A stretch of DNA of 52,472 nucleotides from Symbiodinium natans (GCA_905221605.1 CAJNDS010000537.1:65001-117472), one strand, 5' to 3'. Counted from the first letter of the stretch, positions 1 through 9,761 are shown. The notes: generated from the letters alone by a model not told the origin. Program-made: numbers and translations.

Positions 1-224
1 CCCCGTAAGGTGCCCTTCATTTCGGAAACCCCACCTTGAAAAAACCCTACACCCTAAACCCTAAACCCTGAACCCTGAAATCTAAACTCTAAACCCTAAA
101 CCCCTCTGCACCCAGAGACTCCAAAACCCCTTAATTAAGTAATCTACCCTAAACTAGAATAGGAGCCCTAATATGATTTGAGGTATATTACGTAGCTAAG
201 GGGTTTTGGAGTCTCTGGGCACAG

Positions 225-290
225 GCTGCTCCACGAACGTGCAGCAGCCACACGATGCCGTGGCCAACTGCCTCAAGCGCGAAGCCAAGA
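225..290 (+). CDS. Candidate internal exon, unknown gene
   Basis: A 66-bp GC-rich island sits between CCCTAAA-type repeats on its left and a TTTAGGG array on its right. It follows ...GGCACAG and is followed by GTTCGG. The frame that leaves two bases for a split first codon is open and reads CSTNVQQPHDAVANCLKREA. No family recognised; the exon reading is an inference. Confidence 0.3.
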
Positions 291-299
291 GTTCGGGCT

Positions 300-443
300 G
301 AGGGTTCGGGGTTCGGGGTTCAGGGTTTAGGGTTCAGGGTTTAGGGGTTTAGGGTTCAGGGTTTAGGGTTCAGGGTTTAGGGGTTTAGGGGTTCAGGGTT
401 TCGGGTTTAGGGTTCAGGGTTTAGGGTTTAGGGTTTAGGGCCT
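300..443 (+). repeat. TTTAGGG telomere-like array with TTCAGGG and TTCGGGG variants
   Basis: About 20 degenerate 7-8 bp units lie directly 3' of the preceding exon-like island, in the T orientation. Short matching C-orientation units occur at 49-105. Confidence 0.9.
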
Positions 444-445
444 AA

Positions 446-712
446 ACGAACCATCAGCTCGAAGCCTGGCAGAGGTAGCATACAAGAAGCTCCGCCCGGT
501 GTGGAATAGCTCTCTGCCCCCAAGAACCAAACTCCGACCTTTCAATCGGTATCGCTTAGTTATGGATTAGATGCTCGCACATTGATGGAAAAAAACCCTC
601 AAACCTGTAGCTGGCGACTACTACGTCAGGTTCTTTTGTAGCAGGCCTCGTACTATTCTGGCATTCCTAACGCAGAAGTACGCAGCGGCAAGGAACACAA
701 AAGCTCCCATCT
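446..712 (+). pseudogene. Degenerate non-LTR retrotransposon (LINE) reverse-transcriptase remnant
   Basis: The first part translates to a stretch containing AYKKLRPVWNSSLPPRTKLR followed by F. This resembles the conserved segment after the reverse-transcriptase palm in RTE/L1-like elements (Y..L...W.SS.L...TKLR.F). In another frame it is followed by YGLDARTLMEK and then, after a further shift, GDYYVRFF, matching in order the usual continuation of such elements. At least two frame changes and in-frame stops show that it is dead. No endonuclease, catalytic YXDD box or 3' tail is present, so it is a short fragment. Recognition is by motif memory, not by alignment. Confidence 0.5.
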
Positions 713-754
713 GAGACACTCGAGCTGGCCCATAAAACCTCTCGACAATCAGCG

Positions 755-885
755 GTTTCCGAAAACAGGGGTGTTTTATTTTATTTTATTTATTTATATT
801 TTTTTTGGGGGGGGGGTGCCTTTAAGGGATTCTATTCTATTTGGGGTATAAAAAGGGGTGCCCCTATTTTGGGAAATACCCATCT
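755..885. mobile_element. MITE-like element, family G
   Basis: The left end carries GGTTTCCGAAAACAGGGG and the right end a partly complementary CCCCTATTTTGGGAAATACCC. The core (TTTAAGGGATTCTATTCT) recurs almost unchanged in the copy at 13521-13632. Related ends occur near 9312, 10705, 14103, 48240, 49000 and 50048. No coding capacity. Confidence 0.5.
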
Positions 886-982
886 TGTCGTTGTTGCAGG
901 TTCCTAGAAGGACAGAATCCCACTGATTGGTAAGCAAACCAGGTGGGCTGCCCCTGACCAGCTAGAGGTACCTTGCTGAAGA

Positions 983-1120
983 GTGGTCTACAGGGTGGGG
1001 CCCCCTTACTATACTAACTGTAGTTAAGGGACTTATAACCTAACTTAGGGTCCTTATAACCCAATTTAGGGCCCTTATAACTCTACTTATAACTAGGGGG
1101 CCCCACCCTGTAGAGACCAC
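983..1120. mobile_element. Foldback MITE with about 25-bp inverted ends
   Basis: GTGGTCTACAGGGTGGGG at the left is matched by CCCCACCCTGTAGAGACCAC at the right in inverted orientation, enclosing about 90 bp that includes three diverged TTATAACC-type subrepeats. No protein is encoded; the form is that of a non-autonomous TIR element. Confidence 0.6.
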
Positions 1121-2100
1121 AACTGCCAAGAATAGAGATGCCGACTAGCGCAGAGCAGTCCTGCGGACAGCACTAGCAAAAAGAGTCTAACCCGATGGTC
1201 TTTTCGATTTATAAGAATGAGATCGTTGTTTGCGGTAGCGCAATGAATATGCTATACGTTTGGCATAAGGCAGCGTATGCCTTGTTTTTCTCTAGATGTG
1301 AAGAATTGGCCTTTGATTCAAGGTCCCTGTTCACTCAGTTAATGAACAGAACGCATAAAAACTTCATAAAACAGTAAAATTAGCCAGAGGCGTTCCCTCC
1401 CAAGTGAATACGTGAAAGAACTCAACTATTCTCCTTAAACTTGGAGGCCAGGCATGGTGGTTACACTGCCTGTACTACAAGCCGGCAGCTCCATCGTAAA
1501 AGACAAAACATGCAGAGCTGCACTTCATTGTGTTCCAAAATTCCGGCCCTTAAAATGTGAGGGCTTATTCACAAAACAGTTGACAGCCAACTGTGTGAAC
1601 CAAACCAACTGGAAAATTAACCTTGTGATACCTACTCTCTACCTCGTAAAGAGCAAAGTCCTTTCAATTCTTTCTGTTAATGGAATGAATAAGGGCGCTC
1701 CTCTCTTGCAAGCTAATTTCGACAGAAGATGGCTCCCGCTTTCCAGGTTCGAGACCTTTTTTTTCCTAGGCCTTTCGAGAGTCAAAAGAGTACTAGTCCG
1801 AAAAAAGTGGCAAGTGTGGAAAGTGGCCATAGGCCCAACAGACAATGGAAAGTAGGTCTTGTATCTTGATCCTGAATCTCGGATCTCATTGGAATACGTC
1901 GCGCGTGCAGGAGGGTGGTGGGGGGGGGGGGCTCGTGGTGGGGGGTGGGGCGGGTGGAGGGGGGAGCTTGCATATACAAAAAGGTTGGTTAGTTCCATAC
2001 CTATGCTAACGTAAGCCTTAAACCCGAAGCCAGAAAGAGGGGGACCATAATGTAGAGAACTGATCCGCATGGCCAGAGTCTCAGGAGCTGATTTGCTAAC
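1121..2100. other. Array-free spacer; weak open frame only
   Basis: No telomere-like repeats occur here. A 133-residue + frame (1454-1855) is open, but it has no recognisable domain and its codon pattern is not convincing. The segment 1905-1970 is a G-rich low-complexity run. I do not call a gene. Confidence 0.3.
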
Positions 2101-2218
2101 CTCCAGCCTTTTGGCCCCTAAACCCCCAAATTGATACCCTAAGCCAGAACCCCTAACCCTTTCGGTAAAACCTTAAACCCTTAAATGCTTCAACCCTAAA
2201 ACCCTTAAACCCTTAAAC

Positions 2219-2274
2219 TCGGAAGCCGCAAGCCTGCCTGAGGCACTGGAAGCAAAACTACGGCCACTTGTTTG
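2219..2274 (+). CDS. Candidate short exon
   Basis: Between CCTTAAA-type repeats, a short + frame reads SEAASLPEALEAKLRPLV and ends at TGA. A GTTTGA possible donor overlaps the end. The composition is protein-like, but the length is small and the call weak. Confidence 0.2.
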
Positions 2275-2511
2275 AGGCTCTTCACATCTGCTGCAGGCGC
2301 GGCCCTGAACCTTAAGCCCTAAACCCTAAACTCTAAGCCCTAAACCTTATTGCCTAGCTCTGATTCGTGTCCACTCCTCTATTTTCCAGACTACCGTGTA
2401 CATGATCCCCCGAAACCCCACACTTCCTTGGGTGGCCAGCAGTTGGGTGACATGTTACAACTCCGTTGCTGTCAAACGTCTTTTGCGATTCTTGTGTTTG
2501 TCTGTGGGGGT

Positions 2512-2549
<38 letters not shown>

Positions 2550-2649
2550 NNNNNNNNNNNNNNNNNNNNNNNNNNNNNNNNNNNNNNNNNNNNNNNNNNN
2601 NNNNNNNNNNNNNNNNNNNNNNNNNNNNNNNNNNNNNNNNNNNNNNNNN
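2550..2649. other. Assembly gap (100 N) inside a poly-G tract
   Basis: Exactly 100 N are flanked on both sides by uninterrupted G. The scaffold was probably joined here because sequencing failed in the homopolymer, so the true length is unknown. Confidence 0.97.
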
Positions 2650-2967
2650 GGGGGGGGGGGGGGGCGAGGGGGTTGGGGGGAGTAGGCCGAAGGGTTTCTG
2701 GATGTATAAGACCAAAGCCTATAAACCCAAAACCTGAACCCTTGTGCAACGCAGTGGTCGTTCAATAGCACACGCTGTCGTGCTGTTGGTGGCCTCTGTA
2801 GCTGCCACCCGCCTCCTATGTCCCTTCTCCCCACCCGCTCTCCACAGGAGGAAGGTTGAAGGCGCGTTTCGTACCTTAGAGAGTTCGTATCTGCATGATG
2901 GGCCCTTTTTGTGTACCCTAATACAAGGCCCCGTATTGGAATCGGAGGGTTCGAGGAATTGAGAGTG

Positions 2968-3056
2968 GATACTTGGAGGTTCGGGTACTTCTGAACAGGG
3001 TCATCAGTACCCTAAGTAAGGTTCTAACCCTATTTACCCAAGTAACTAGTCAGGTT
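2968..3056. mobile_element. Diverged MITE-A copy
   Basis: TACTTGGAGGTTCGGGTAC at the left matches the MITE-A terminus (ACTTGGAGGTTCATGGGTAC). The interior holds TAAGTA and GGTTCTA motifs and ends near ACCCAAGTAAC. The right arm is degraded. Confidence 0.4.
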
Positions 3057-3358
3057 ATCTGCAGCAACCCTCCTTCCTGCAAAGCCTCGACCGACTCGGA
3101 ACCCTGAGCAAGAGGCTATTCAACCTTAAACCCTGAATTCAGGTGCCCTATATAATTCTTTGAAGGGTTCGGGTTTAGGGTTCAGGGTTCAGATTCAAGC
3201 TTAGACCTGAACCAAAAATCCTAACCCTGAAGCATCCCGAAACCCTGAACCCCCCCCAACCCAAACTGAAAAGCCCTGACCTTCACGACGTTCCCCAGAC
3301 GCGGGAGGAATCGGCGGGGCCCGGACGACGATCTGTGTGGCCACGGGCTTACACCTTG

Positions 3359-3480
3359 CATTGGGGCTTTTGGGCTTTTGGGTTATGGGGCTTTCGGGCT
3401 TTCGGGCTTTTGGGCTTTCGGGCTTTCGGGCTTTTGGGCTTTTGGGCTTTTGGGCTTTTGGGCTTTTGGGCTTTTGGGTT
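3359..3480 (+). repeat. GGGCTTTT / GGGCTTTC 8-mer array
   Basis: About 14 tandem 8-bp units lie 3' of a GC-rich coding-like island at 3285-3350. To the right, to about 3720, the array decays into TTTAGGG-like units. Confidence 0.85.
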
Positions 3481-3808
3481 ATGGGGCTTGCGGGATTTCA
3501 GGGCTTTGGGGTTTTAGGACTGTGAGGCTTTAGGGTTTGGGGCTTTAGAGTTGCCGGGCTTTAGCGTTTTGAGGCTCTAGGGTTTCAGGCCTCTGGGACT
3601 CTAGGGCTTTAGGGTTTCAGGGCTTTTGGGGGGTTTAGGATTTCAGGGGTCTACGGTTCTATGACTGCAGGAGTTTAGGGTTTTGGGGCTTAGGATTTTG
3701 GGGTTTTAGGGCTTCAGACTACTACGCCCTAGGGGCGTGCATTTGCCGCTCTTAGGTTTTTGAGTCTACAAGCAACACTTGCTAAAGTCTTCAACCATGA
3801 TCTGCCAG

Positions 3809-3919
3809 ATAGGCAACGGCGGAGATGGCAAGGGAACAGGGGCCATCCTCGATCGCTCCCTGTTTGGAGAAAAAGATTCGGCGACTCTGTTCTTGGAGCG
3901 TGCTGAGTTTCGCAAATGG
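3809..3919 (+). CDS. Candidate 111-bp exon, unknown gene
   Basis: Only one frame is open across the island; it starts after ...ATCTGCCAG and ends before GTATTT. The 37 codons (phase 0 in and out) begin IGNGGDGKGTGAILDRSLFG and end with an acidic/basic mix ...FLERAEFRKW. The composition is strongly protein-like. No family recognised. The remnant of a family-G hairpin follows at about 3920-4020. Confidence 0.45.
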
Positions 3920-4029
3920 GTATTTTCCCCAATAAGGTACCCAGAATATCCGGCATAATAGTATAATCCTTATTCTAGGAACCCCCCGGAAAGGGTACCC
4001 CGATTTTCGGACCCCCCCCCCCAAAACAG

Positions 4030-4107
4030 CAGTGCTGGCGCTTTGGATGGCGAATGTCCGCGTGCAGGAAATGGACGGCAACTGTCGCTTCGTTGCCGAC
4101 CTGTGGG
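4030..4107 (+). CDS. Candidate exon with an OTU-protease-like DGNC motif
   Basis: After ...AAAACAG an open frame reads ALWMANVRVQEMDGNCRFVA and continues DLWG before GTTTAAG. The string DGNC.F.AD resembles the catalytic-cysteine region of OTU cysteine proteases (DGNCLF..AD), but it lacks the usual two or three residues between. No His-containing part was found nearby, so the resemblance may be chance. Confidence 0.3.
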
Positions 4108-4153
4108 GTTTAAGCTTTAGGGTTTAGGGTTTAGGGTTTAGGGGTGGTCGTTC

Positions 4154-4640
4154 ATGAAGAGATTGATCGCCAAGTCTGAGTCAGCAATCTTTACGGCCAG
4201 AAGAAATCAGAAGAAGACTCGGTGAAAGCATGAAGACTCAGGAGCTGAAGTATGCTAGCATCCTTGTCATGGAGGAGTCACATGATCGCAACAAAAATCA
4301 AGTGAGCAATGGCGGCTCCTCGGGGCCAGCTCCTGAGGGCTCCAACACGCGACGCCTGCGTGACTGGTGGTCGCCGTCGCCCCCCGGCGTCTTTTCGAAC
4401 ACTTTGATCTTGGCTTGTTCTTCCGGGTGGTCGGCGTGCTAACCATCCGGGCCGGATACTTCTCTGGCTGCCTTTCCGGCTGTGTTGAGGCTGGCCGCCA
4501 GAGATGCTCCGTTTTGAGTTCTCCGTCTTTGTTTGCTCTCGCGCGGGTCCTTGGTCCTTGGCCGCCCGAAAGACGAATTCAGCAAGATCGCCGCGAGGCG
4601 ATCCTTTCTCATTCCGGCCGCAGGGTTTGAGGGCTTCTGG
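4154..4640 (+). other. Coding-like stretch with several short + frames
   Basis: Three short + frames follow one another: a 24-residue frame from ATG 4154, a 70-residue frame from ATG 4230 beginning MKTQELKYASILVMEESHDR, and an open frame to about 4630. Base composition is coding-like and no array is present. One or more exons are plausible, but I cannot fix their boundaries. Confidence 0.3.
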
Positions 4641-4912
4641 GTGCGCAGGGTTTCAATTGTTGACCTCCAGTTGGGTCGCCAAAACTTTTAAAGCCCTAAA
4701 CCCCTGAACCAACACCAGAACATCTAAACCTTAACACCTACACGAACGTAGCAAACAAAAACACTAAAAAGAGCCATGTTGCTGTCTTCGTTGGGAAAAG
4801 CCCTCAGCCCTAAACCCAAATCTTGAACACACAGCTTCACACACTCCCCCTCGAGCCCAAAACCCTACTTCAAGGATCAGGGGACTTAGTAAGTGGGGTT
4901 ATCAGTAAGGTA

Positions 4913-5160
4913 GCTACCCTAAACCCTAAACCCTAAACCCTAAACCCTAAACCCTAAACCCTAAACCCTAAACCCTAAACCCTAAACCCTAAACCCTAAA
5001 CCCTAAACCCTAAACCCTAAACCCTAAACCTAACCCTAAACCCTAAACCCTAAACCCTAAACCCTAAACCCTAAACCCTAAACCCTAAACCCTAAACCCC
5101 AACCCCTAAACCCTAAACCCCAAACCCTAACCCTAAACCCCAAACCCTAAACCCTAAACC
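4913..5160 (-). repeat. CCCTAAA array, about 34 units
   Basis: Nearly perfect 7-mers in the C orientation, with a few CCCCAAA and truncated units at the right. It ends directly at the next exon-like island. Confidence 0.95.
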
Positions 5161-5161
5161 C

Positions 5162-5253
5162 ATGCGGCCCTTCCGCCAAGCCCGCGTGCGCGCGAGCGTC
5201 AACCTCCGCGAGCGGCCCCCGCCGGGCCTGGACGTGACGTTGAGGCGGATTCT
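5162..5253 (+). CDS. Candidate exon between C and T arrays
   Basis: This GC-rich island lies exactly between a C array and a T array. The ATG frame reads MRPFRQARVRASVNLRERPP and stays open to GTAGGG at 5254, a possible donor whose TAG also ends the frame. No acceptor AG is obvious, so it could be a first exon. Confidence 0.25.
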
Positions 5254-5365
5254 GTAGGGTTTAGGGTTTAGGGTTTAGGGTTTGGGGTTTGGGGTTTGGG
5301 GTTTGGGGTTTGGGGTTTGGGGTTTGGGGTTTAGGGTTTAGGGTTTAGGGTTTAGGGTTTGCCCC
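5254..5365 (+). repeat. TTTAGGG / TTTGGGG mixed array
   Basis: Blocks of TTTAGGG flank a homogeneous block of seven TTTGGGG units, which suggests local spread of a variant. It passes directly into degenerate C-orientation repeats at 5366-5500. Confidence 0.92.
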
Positions 5366-5681
5366 GAAACCCCTAAGCCCTACAAGCCCTAAACCCCTAA
5401 GCCCTATAAGCCATATATGCCCTATAAGCCCTAGAAGCCCAAGAAGCCCAAGAAGCCCTAAACACCAAGCCCGGAAGCCTGAAGCCCTGAACCCTTCCTG
5501 AGATACGTAACCTGAAGTTAAAGTGAAGTCGTGGAGTGGAACGCTGTAGTCATCCTCATATATACCTCTGTTGTGAGACCTGCAACGAGGGGTTCAGGGT
5601 TTCGGGTGTGCCCTACGTAACCCCTCTTATGAAGCACTGGAAAGGCAGCCCCCGCACATGTTCACAGTGCCGAAACATCCC

Positions 5682-5729
5682 TAAACCCTGAACCCTTAAA
5701 CCTAAACCCTCAACCCTAAACCCTAAACC

Positions 5730-5761
<32 letters not shown>

Positions 5762-5808
5762 ACCCTAAACCCTAAACCCTAAACCCTAAACCCTAAACCC
5801 TAAACCGT
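5682..5808 (-). repeat. CCCTAAA / CCCTCAA array
   Basis: CCCTAAA units enclose a block of about six CCCTCAA units. Confidence 0.9.
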
Positions 5809-6014
5809 GCTGGTGCTTAAGGGGGAGTGGAGATGGGTACGAAAGGGGCGCCTGGGAGGTTCCCAACATGAGGGTTTCCGTTCTCAAGTGTGAGATCTCA
5901 AGAGCCCTACTTGTTTGCCTAAGAGGGTTTAGGAGAATCCCATGAGGAGGCAGGCGTGTAAAACATCTGGTTGTTTCCAGCTTGTTTCTTCCTGCTTGCC
6001 CACCTGGCCACTCT

Positions 6015-6235
6015 TTGATAACATCCGTGCTGCCAGTGCGTCTATTGCCCCGGGCATCTATGGAACCTTGAGAACCTGCGTGGTGCCAGTGCATCTACTT
6101 CTTAGAGCATCCCTGGGCGCACCGTGAGAACATCCGTGCTGCCCGCGCATCCGTTTCTCACAGCATCCATGCCCGAACTTTGAAAACACCCATGGTGCCC
6201 GCGCATCCACTCCCAAGAGCATCCAGCACCGAGAG
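6015..6235. repeat. Minisatellite, about 56 bp x 4
   Basis: Four diverged units share TGA(G/A)AACATCCGTG and GCCCGCGCATCC and GAGCATCC blocks in the same order. A 102-residue minus-strand frame across it (5786-6094) is a by-product of the repeat. Confidence 0.7.
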
Positions 6236-6375
6236 GTTGAATGTTTTAGTTGCCCTAAGCCCTAAACCCTAAACCCTAAATCCTAAACCCTAAACCCTAA
6301 ACCCCAAACCCAAAACCCAAAAACCCTAAACCCTAAACGCTAAACGGCTGCATGACCGAAGTTGGTTGATTTCAG

Positions 6376-6452
6376 GCTTCCTTGTCGCAGAGGCTTTGGG
6401 AGTTGCAGAATGTTTTTTGTGTCTTCGGGGGCTGTGATCATTCTGGTTTTCG
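6376..6452 (+). CDS. Candidate exon between C and T arrays
   Basis: It lies between a C array (6250-6340) and a T array (6474-6525). The acceptor is ...TTGATTTCAG and the donor GTGAAG. The phase-0 frame is open over 77 bp and reads ASLSQRLWELQNVFCVFGGC. Splice contexts here are better than average. No family recognised. Confidence 0.4.
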
Positions 6453-6556
6453 GTGAAGACTCCTCGCATGTGGGTTTAGGGTTTAGGGTTTAGGGTCTAG
6501 GGTTTAGGGTTTAGGGTTTAGGGCGCAACTACCTAGTTTTACTGGCGTGTTTGACC

Positions 6557-6900
6557 CATGCAATGTACTGTCCATTTTCGGCCGTTGTAAGTTAGACCTA
6601 GCAATTCAGAAACCCGAGCGCAGAAAACCCAAGCAACAACCACGTTACTTTCGTGTCCAGATTTTTCCTGATTTGTACTGCGGTCTTGTATGTTAGTAAT
6701 ATCAGGTTGTTGGGGCTTAGGATCCTGCATATATAAGAGCCTAAACCCTAAACCCCAAGCCTTAAACCCTAAACCCTAAACCCCAAATGGAGCTTATGCA
6801 GTGCTATGTGCTGTCCGAATTCCCGTAGTTCACGAGCGCTACTGCCCAATTTTAAAAACCCAAGTGACAAGCAACTATGCTGCAGTTCAGTTTTTTGTGC
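6557..6900. repeat. Diverged duplicated segment (two copies about 236 bp apart)
   Basis: The segments 6557-6668 and 6793-6900 share in order ATGCA(A/G)TG, CTGTCC, GCCC/GCAG, AAAACCCAAG and CAACTA/CAACCA blocks. The telomere-like repeats at 6741-6790 lie between the copies. Confidence 0.4.
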
Positions 6901-7020
6901 GAGAATGATCTCCTAGAAGGGATTTTCGCTAAATCCTAAACCCAGAACCTAAAAGACAAGTACGTGGTGGGTTCTCGACGTACCCTAGACCCTAAACCCC
7001 TAACTCCCAAACGCCTGGAG

Positions 7021-7102
7021 CCAGAAGTTGAGACCCAAGCACAACGCAGGGAGAACGGGCCAACGGTGCAAAGGAAGAGGCCGGGGGCCCGGGGGCTGCG
7101 AT
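7021..7102 (+). CDS. Candidate exon between C and T arrays
   Basis: It follows ...CCTGGAG and precedes GTGGGGG. The open phase-0 frame reads PEVETQAQRRENGPTVQRKR, a charged, low-hydrophobicity protein segment. A C array precedes it and a T array (7108-7255) follows. Confidence 0.38.
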
Positions 7103-7107
7103 GTGGG

Positions 7108-7255
7108 GGTTTAGGGTTAAGGGTTTAGGTTAGGGTGTAGCGTTCAGAGTTTGGGTGCAGGAGTTTAGGGTTTAGGGTGCAGGGGTTTAAGGGTTTAGGG
7201 TGTTGGGGTGTAGGGGTGTAGGGGTTCAGGGTTCAGGGTTCAGTGTCAGAGCTTG
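7108..7255 (+). repeat. Degenerate TTTAGGG array
   Basis: Mixed TTTAGGG, GTGTAGG and TTCAGGG units in the T orientation. A further coding-like stretch follows at 7266-7385 (reads QPQDLGDPLCLGAAEAASTQ), without clear splice sites. Confidence 0.85.
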
Positions 7256-7400
7256 GGGTTTCGGGCTTCCGCGCCTGACGTCGCAACCGCAAGATTTGGG
7301 GGACCCGCTTTGTCTTGGTGCGGCCGAAGCAGCATCGACTCAACAGTCACGGTTATCAAGACAAGTTTGCTCTCAAAAACCTTAAGGATTGTCTCCTAGG

Positions 7401-7552
7401 TAGGATCAGGGGGGACCCTTAAAAGGGAACCCTTCTTAGCCCTCTCCTGGATCTCTTAAGCAGGGACCCTATTCAGAGGGTCTACGGTTTAGGGTTTAGG
7501 GTTTAGGGTTTAGGGTTTAGGGTTTAGGGTTAAGGGTCCCCCTGACCCTAAA
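7401..7552. mobile_element. TIR element carrying a TTTAGGG array inside
   Basis: AGGATCAGGGGGGACCCTTA at the left is the inverse of TAAGGGTCCCCCTGACCCT at the right. Seven TTTAGGG units (7482-7535) sit directly inside the right terminus, with 60 bp of unique sequence on the other side. Confidence 0.6.
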
Positions 7553-7743
7553 CCCTAATTGTGGAGTAGAATGTGGCCAATGTGGGTGGCCCTTTCCCCT
7601 AAATCAATTGGGTCAGATAACAACGCTGAATCAGAAGACACTGCATGACGGTTGAGGTTCCAAAGTGGTTCCGACTTAATGGTTTAAGGTTCTTTATTTA
7701 GGGGCCTTAACAATTCGAACAGGGCTTTTGTGGGGCTCTTATA

Positions 7744-7937
7744 GCCTAAACCCTAAACCCTAAACCCTAAACCCTAAACCCTAAACCCTAAACCCTAAAC
7801 CCTAAACCCTAAACCCTAAACCCTAAACCCTAAACCCCAAACCCCAAACCCCAAACCCCAAACCCTAAACCCTAAACCCCAAACCCCAAACCCCAAACCC
7901 CAAACCCTAAACCCTAAACCCTAAACCCTAAACCCTA
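7744..7937 (-). repeat. CCCTAAA array with CCCCAAA block
   Basis: About 28 units; two internal runs of CCCCAAA within CCCTAAA. Confidence 0.95.
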
Positions 7938-8064
7938 GTAGCAATATAAAGGGACCATAAGGGAATGCTATGAGGAACTACTCCGATCCATATATTTAGC
8001 CCTTCGAGTCGGTTGTTGCTACAGCTTTTTGTGTATCCTGTCAGCCTTCTACTTTTTTGGGGCT

Positions 8065-8198
8065 TAGGGAGTAGGGTTTAGGGTTTAGGGTTTAGGGTTT
8101 AGGGTTTAGGGTTTAGGGTTTTGGGTTTTGGGTTTTGGGTTTTGGGTTTTGGGGTTTAGGGTTTAGGGTTCAGGGTTTAGGGTTTAGGGTTTAGGAGT
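8065..8198 (+). repeat. TTTAGGG array with TTTTGGG block
   Basis: TTTAGGG units surround five TTTTGGG units. Confidence 0.93.
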
Positions 8199-8218
8199 TA
8201 GGAGAGCCCTAAAGCCTC

Positions 8219-8308
8219 ATGCAGCATCGCTTGCGGCGCCCCAAGAACCCAGAAGTTCTAGAAGAGGAGAAGGCGCCGGATCCCCCCTCAACCACAGAAT
8301 ATGGTAGG
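8219..8308 (+). CDS. Candidate coding island
   Basis: The frame from ATG 8219 reads MQHRLRRPKNPEVLEEEKAP and remains open until a TAG created by the following TAGGG-like repeats. Highly charged composition. Exon boundaries not determined. Confidence 0.28.
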
Positions 8309-8667
8309 GTGTAGGGCGTAGGGCTTAGCGCTGAGGGGCTGAGATTCCGCATGGAGGTGTAGGAGTCTTTGGCGGCGGTGCCTATCTTCCTACCCTATGC
8401 CCACCGCTTTGTTTTTGAAATGTCCTTTGTGGGGATCTAAGTAGTTCCTTTACTCTAAGGTTGCAACCATGGGCCCTTAGTATGGTCCCTTGCCCTTCTA
8501 TATAGGGATCCGAAGTCTGGGCCCTTTTAGTATACAGTGTATGTAAGGGTTATATAACAAGGGGCCCAAATGAAGGGCCCTGGATATGCACAAGCAAAAA
8601 CGTTTTCCCAGCCTGCTCCCCTCCCGAAATTGCACAAGTGCAGAAGCCCTGAAGCCCTAGCTCCCTA

Positions 8668-8818
8668 CTTGGAGGTTCATGGGTACCTAGAAGTAGGGCT
8701 CTAGGTAGGGTATCTGTATTATAACCATATTCAGGATACTAAATAAGCCCACGTATAAGCTCCGCTGAACCCTAGCCCTAACCTTTAACCTACTCAGAAG
8801 TACCCACGAGCCTTCGTG
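8668..8818. mobile_element. MITE-A copy with both arms
   Basis: The left arm begins ACTTGGAGGTTCATGGGTAC and continues AGAAGTAGGG. The right arm is its imperfect inverse (CTTCTGAGTAGG and GGCTCGTGGGTAC when read on the minus strand). Interior contains TATAACCATATTCAGGATAC, a block shared with the copies at 26315 and 39566. Confidence 0.6.
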
Positions 8819-8840
8819 TAAGCCTAAAACCCCTTAAAGG

Positions 8841-8909
8841 GTGCTGGCTGACCGGGCGATCCTCGATGACCCAGTGGACGAAGACGAGACAGACGAGGCA
8901 ATTTGTCTA
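8841..8909 (+). CDS. Candidate acidic exon
   Basis: Open frame VLADRAILDDPVDEDETDEA, preceded by ...TTAAAG and followed by CTACAGGGTTC and TTTGGGG-type repeats. The acidic composition makes it one of the more protein-like islands. No GT immediately at the end, so boundaries are uncertain. Confidence 0.35.
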
Positions 8910-9399
8910 CAGGGTTCGAGTTTGGGGTTTTGGGGTTTTTGGTCGAGGGTCTGGGGTTGCTGGTTTGGGGTTTAGGGCTCGGGGTAGTTCAGGGTCTAAA
9001 CCCTAACCGGCCCTAACCACCATCGAGCCACATACTAGAATCGGTAGCTTCGAACTGGAGCTTCGGGCTTTTTCTTTCTAGAGTTTAGGACTTAGGGTTT
9101 AATGTTGGTGTAGTTTGCCTTATAAGGCTGCTTGGAATCTTTTGGCTCCGATTGCTACGGTACAATCATGACTGAGCCTCTTGAGTCACCGAATAGGGTC
9201 ATCAGTGGTTGAGAGGGGGCAGTTCAGAACGAGCCCTAAACCCTAACCCCTAAACCCTAAACCCTAAACCAAGTAAGCCCGAAAGCTTGCACTGCGACGC
9301 CGGGAGAAGCATATGGGGGTTTTCTGAAATTAGGGGCACCCTTCTTTGGGGTTCCTGTAACAAGCATTGTCGGGTTTGTGGTTAGGGTTTAGTATTTCG

Positions 9400-9492
9400 T
9401 GCCTACTTGGAGGCTCATGGGTACATTACAAGTAGGATACCCACAGTTCTAATGATCAGAACTTTATTCAGTGTACGGATAGCCCTACTTGC
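9400..9492. mobile_element. MITE-A copy, right arm truncated
   Basis: Begins CTACTTGGAGGCTCATGGGTAC then ACAAGTAGGAT; the inverse of the inner part (ATAGCCCTACTTG) is found at the right, but the outermost terminus is missing. Confidence 0.5.
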
Positions 9493-9701
9493 AACAACCC
9501 CTAAACCCTGAACCCTAAACCCCAAACCCTAAAACCCTAAACCATAAACCCTCAAACCCCAAACCCTAAACCCTAAACCCTAAGCTCATAAGTGAGCACC
9601 CCAAGAGAACCACCGAGTGCATCCTGAACGTCATGGAAGCGCTCCTAAACCCCAAGCCCTAAACCCTAAACCATAAACCCTAAACCCTAATCCCTTGTTT
9701 G

Positions 9702-9761
9702 GATCAGGCTGTGGTCCGCTTTCGCCAGCAGCAGGAGGTTGCCGTGGAGTCTCGCCCCTAG
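9702..9761 (+). CDS. Candidate short coding island ending in TAG
   Basis: Open frame DQAVVRFRQQQEVAVESRP followed by TAG, lying between a C array (9648-9692) and the TTTTAGGG array. Could be a terminal exon. Confidence 0.28.
   Translation, partial: DQAVVRFRQQQEVAVESRP

Noticed and set aside
1-110. Window start as a true chromosome end
   Set aside because: The CCCTAAA units at 49-105 are few and degenerate, and unique sequence lies on both sides; comparable or longer arrays occur throughout.
1442-1490. Similarity to the SRP Alu domain (GGCCAGGCATGGTGG...CCTGTA)
   Set aside because: Only about 30 bases match; the following GNAR-type and stem sequences of SRP RNA are missing, so chance is likely.
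2350-2834. Overlapping Gly-rich and Pro-rich frames
   Set aside because: They are translations of a poly-G tract and the assembly gap.
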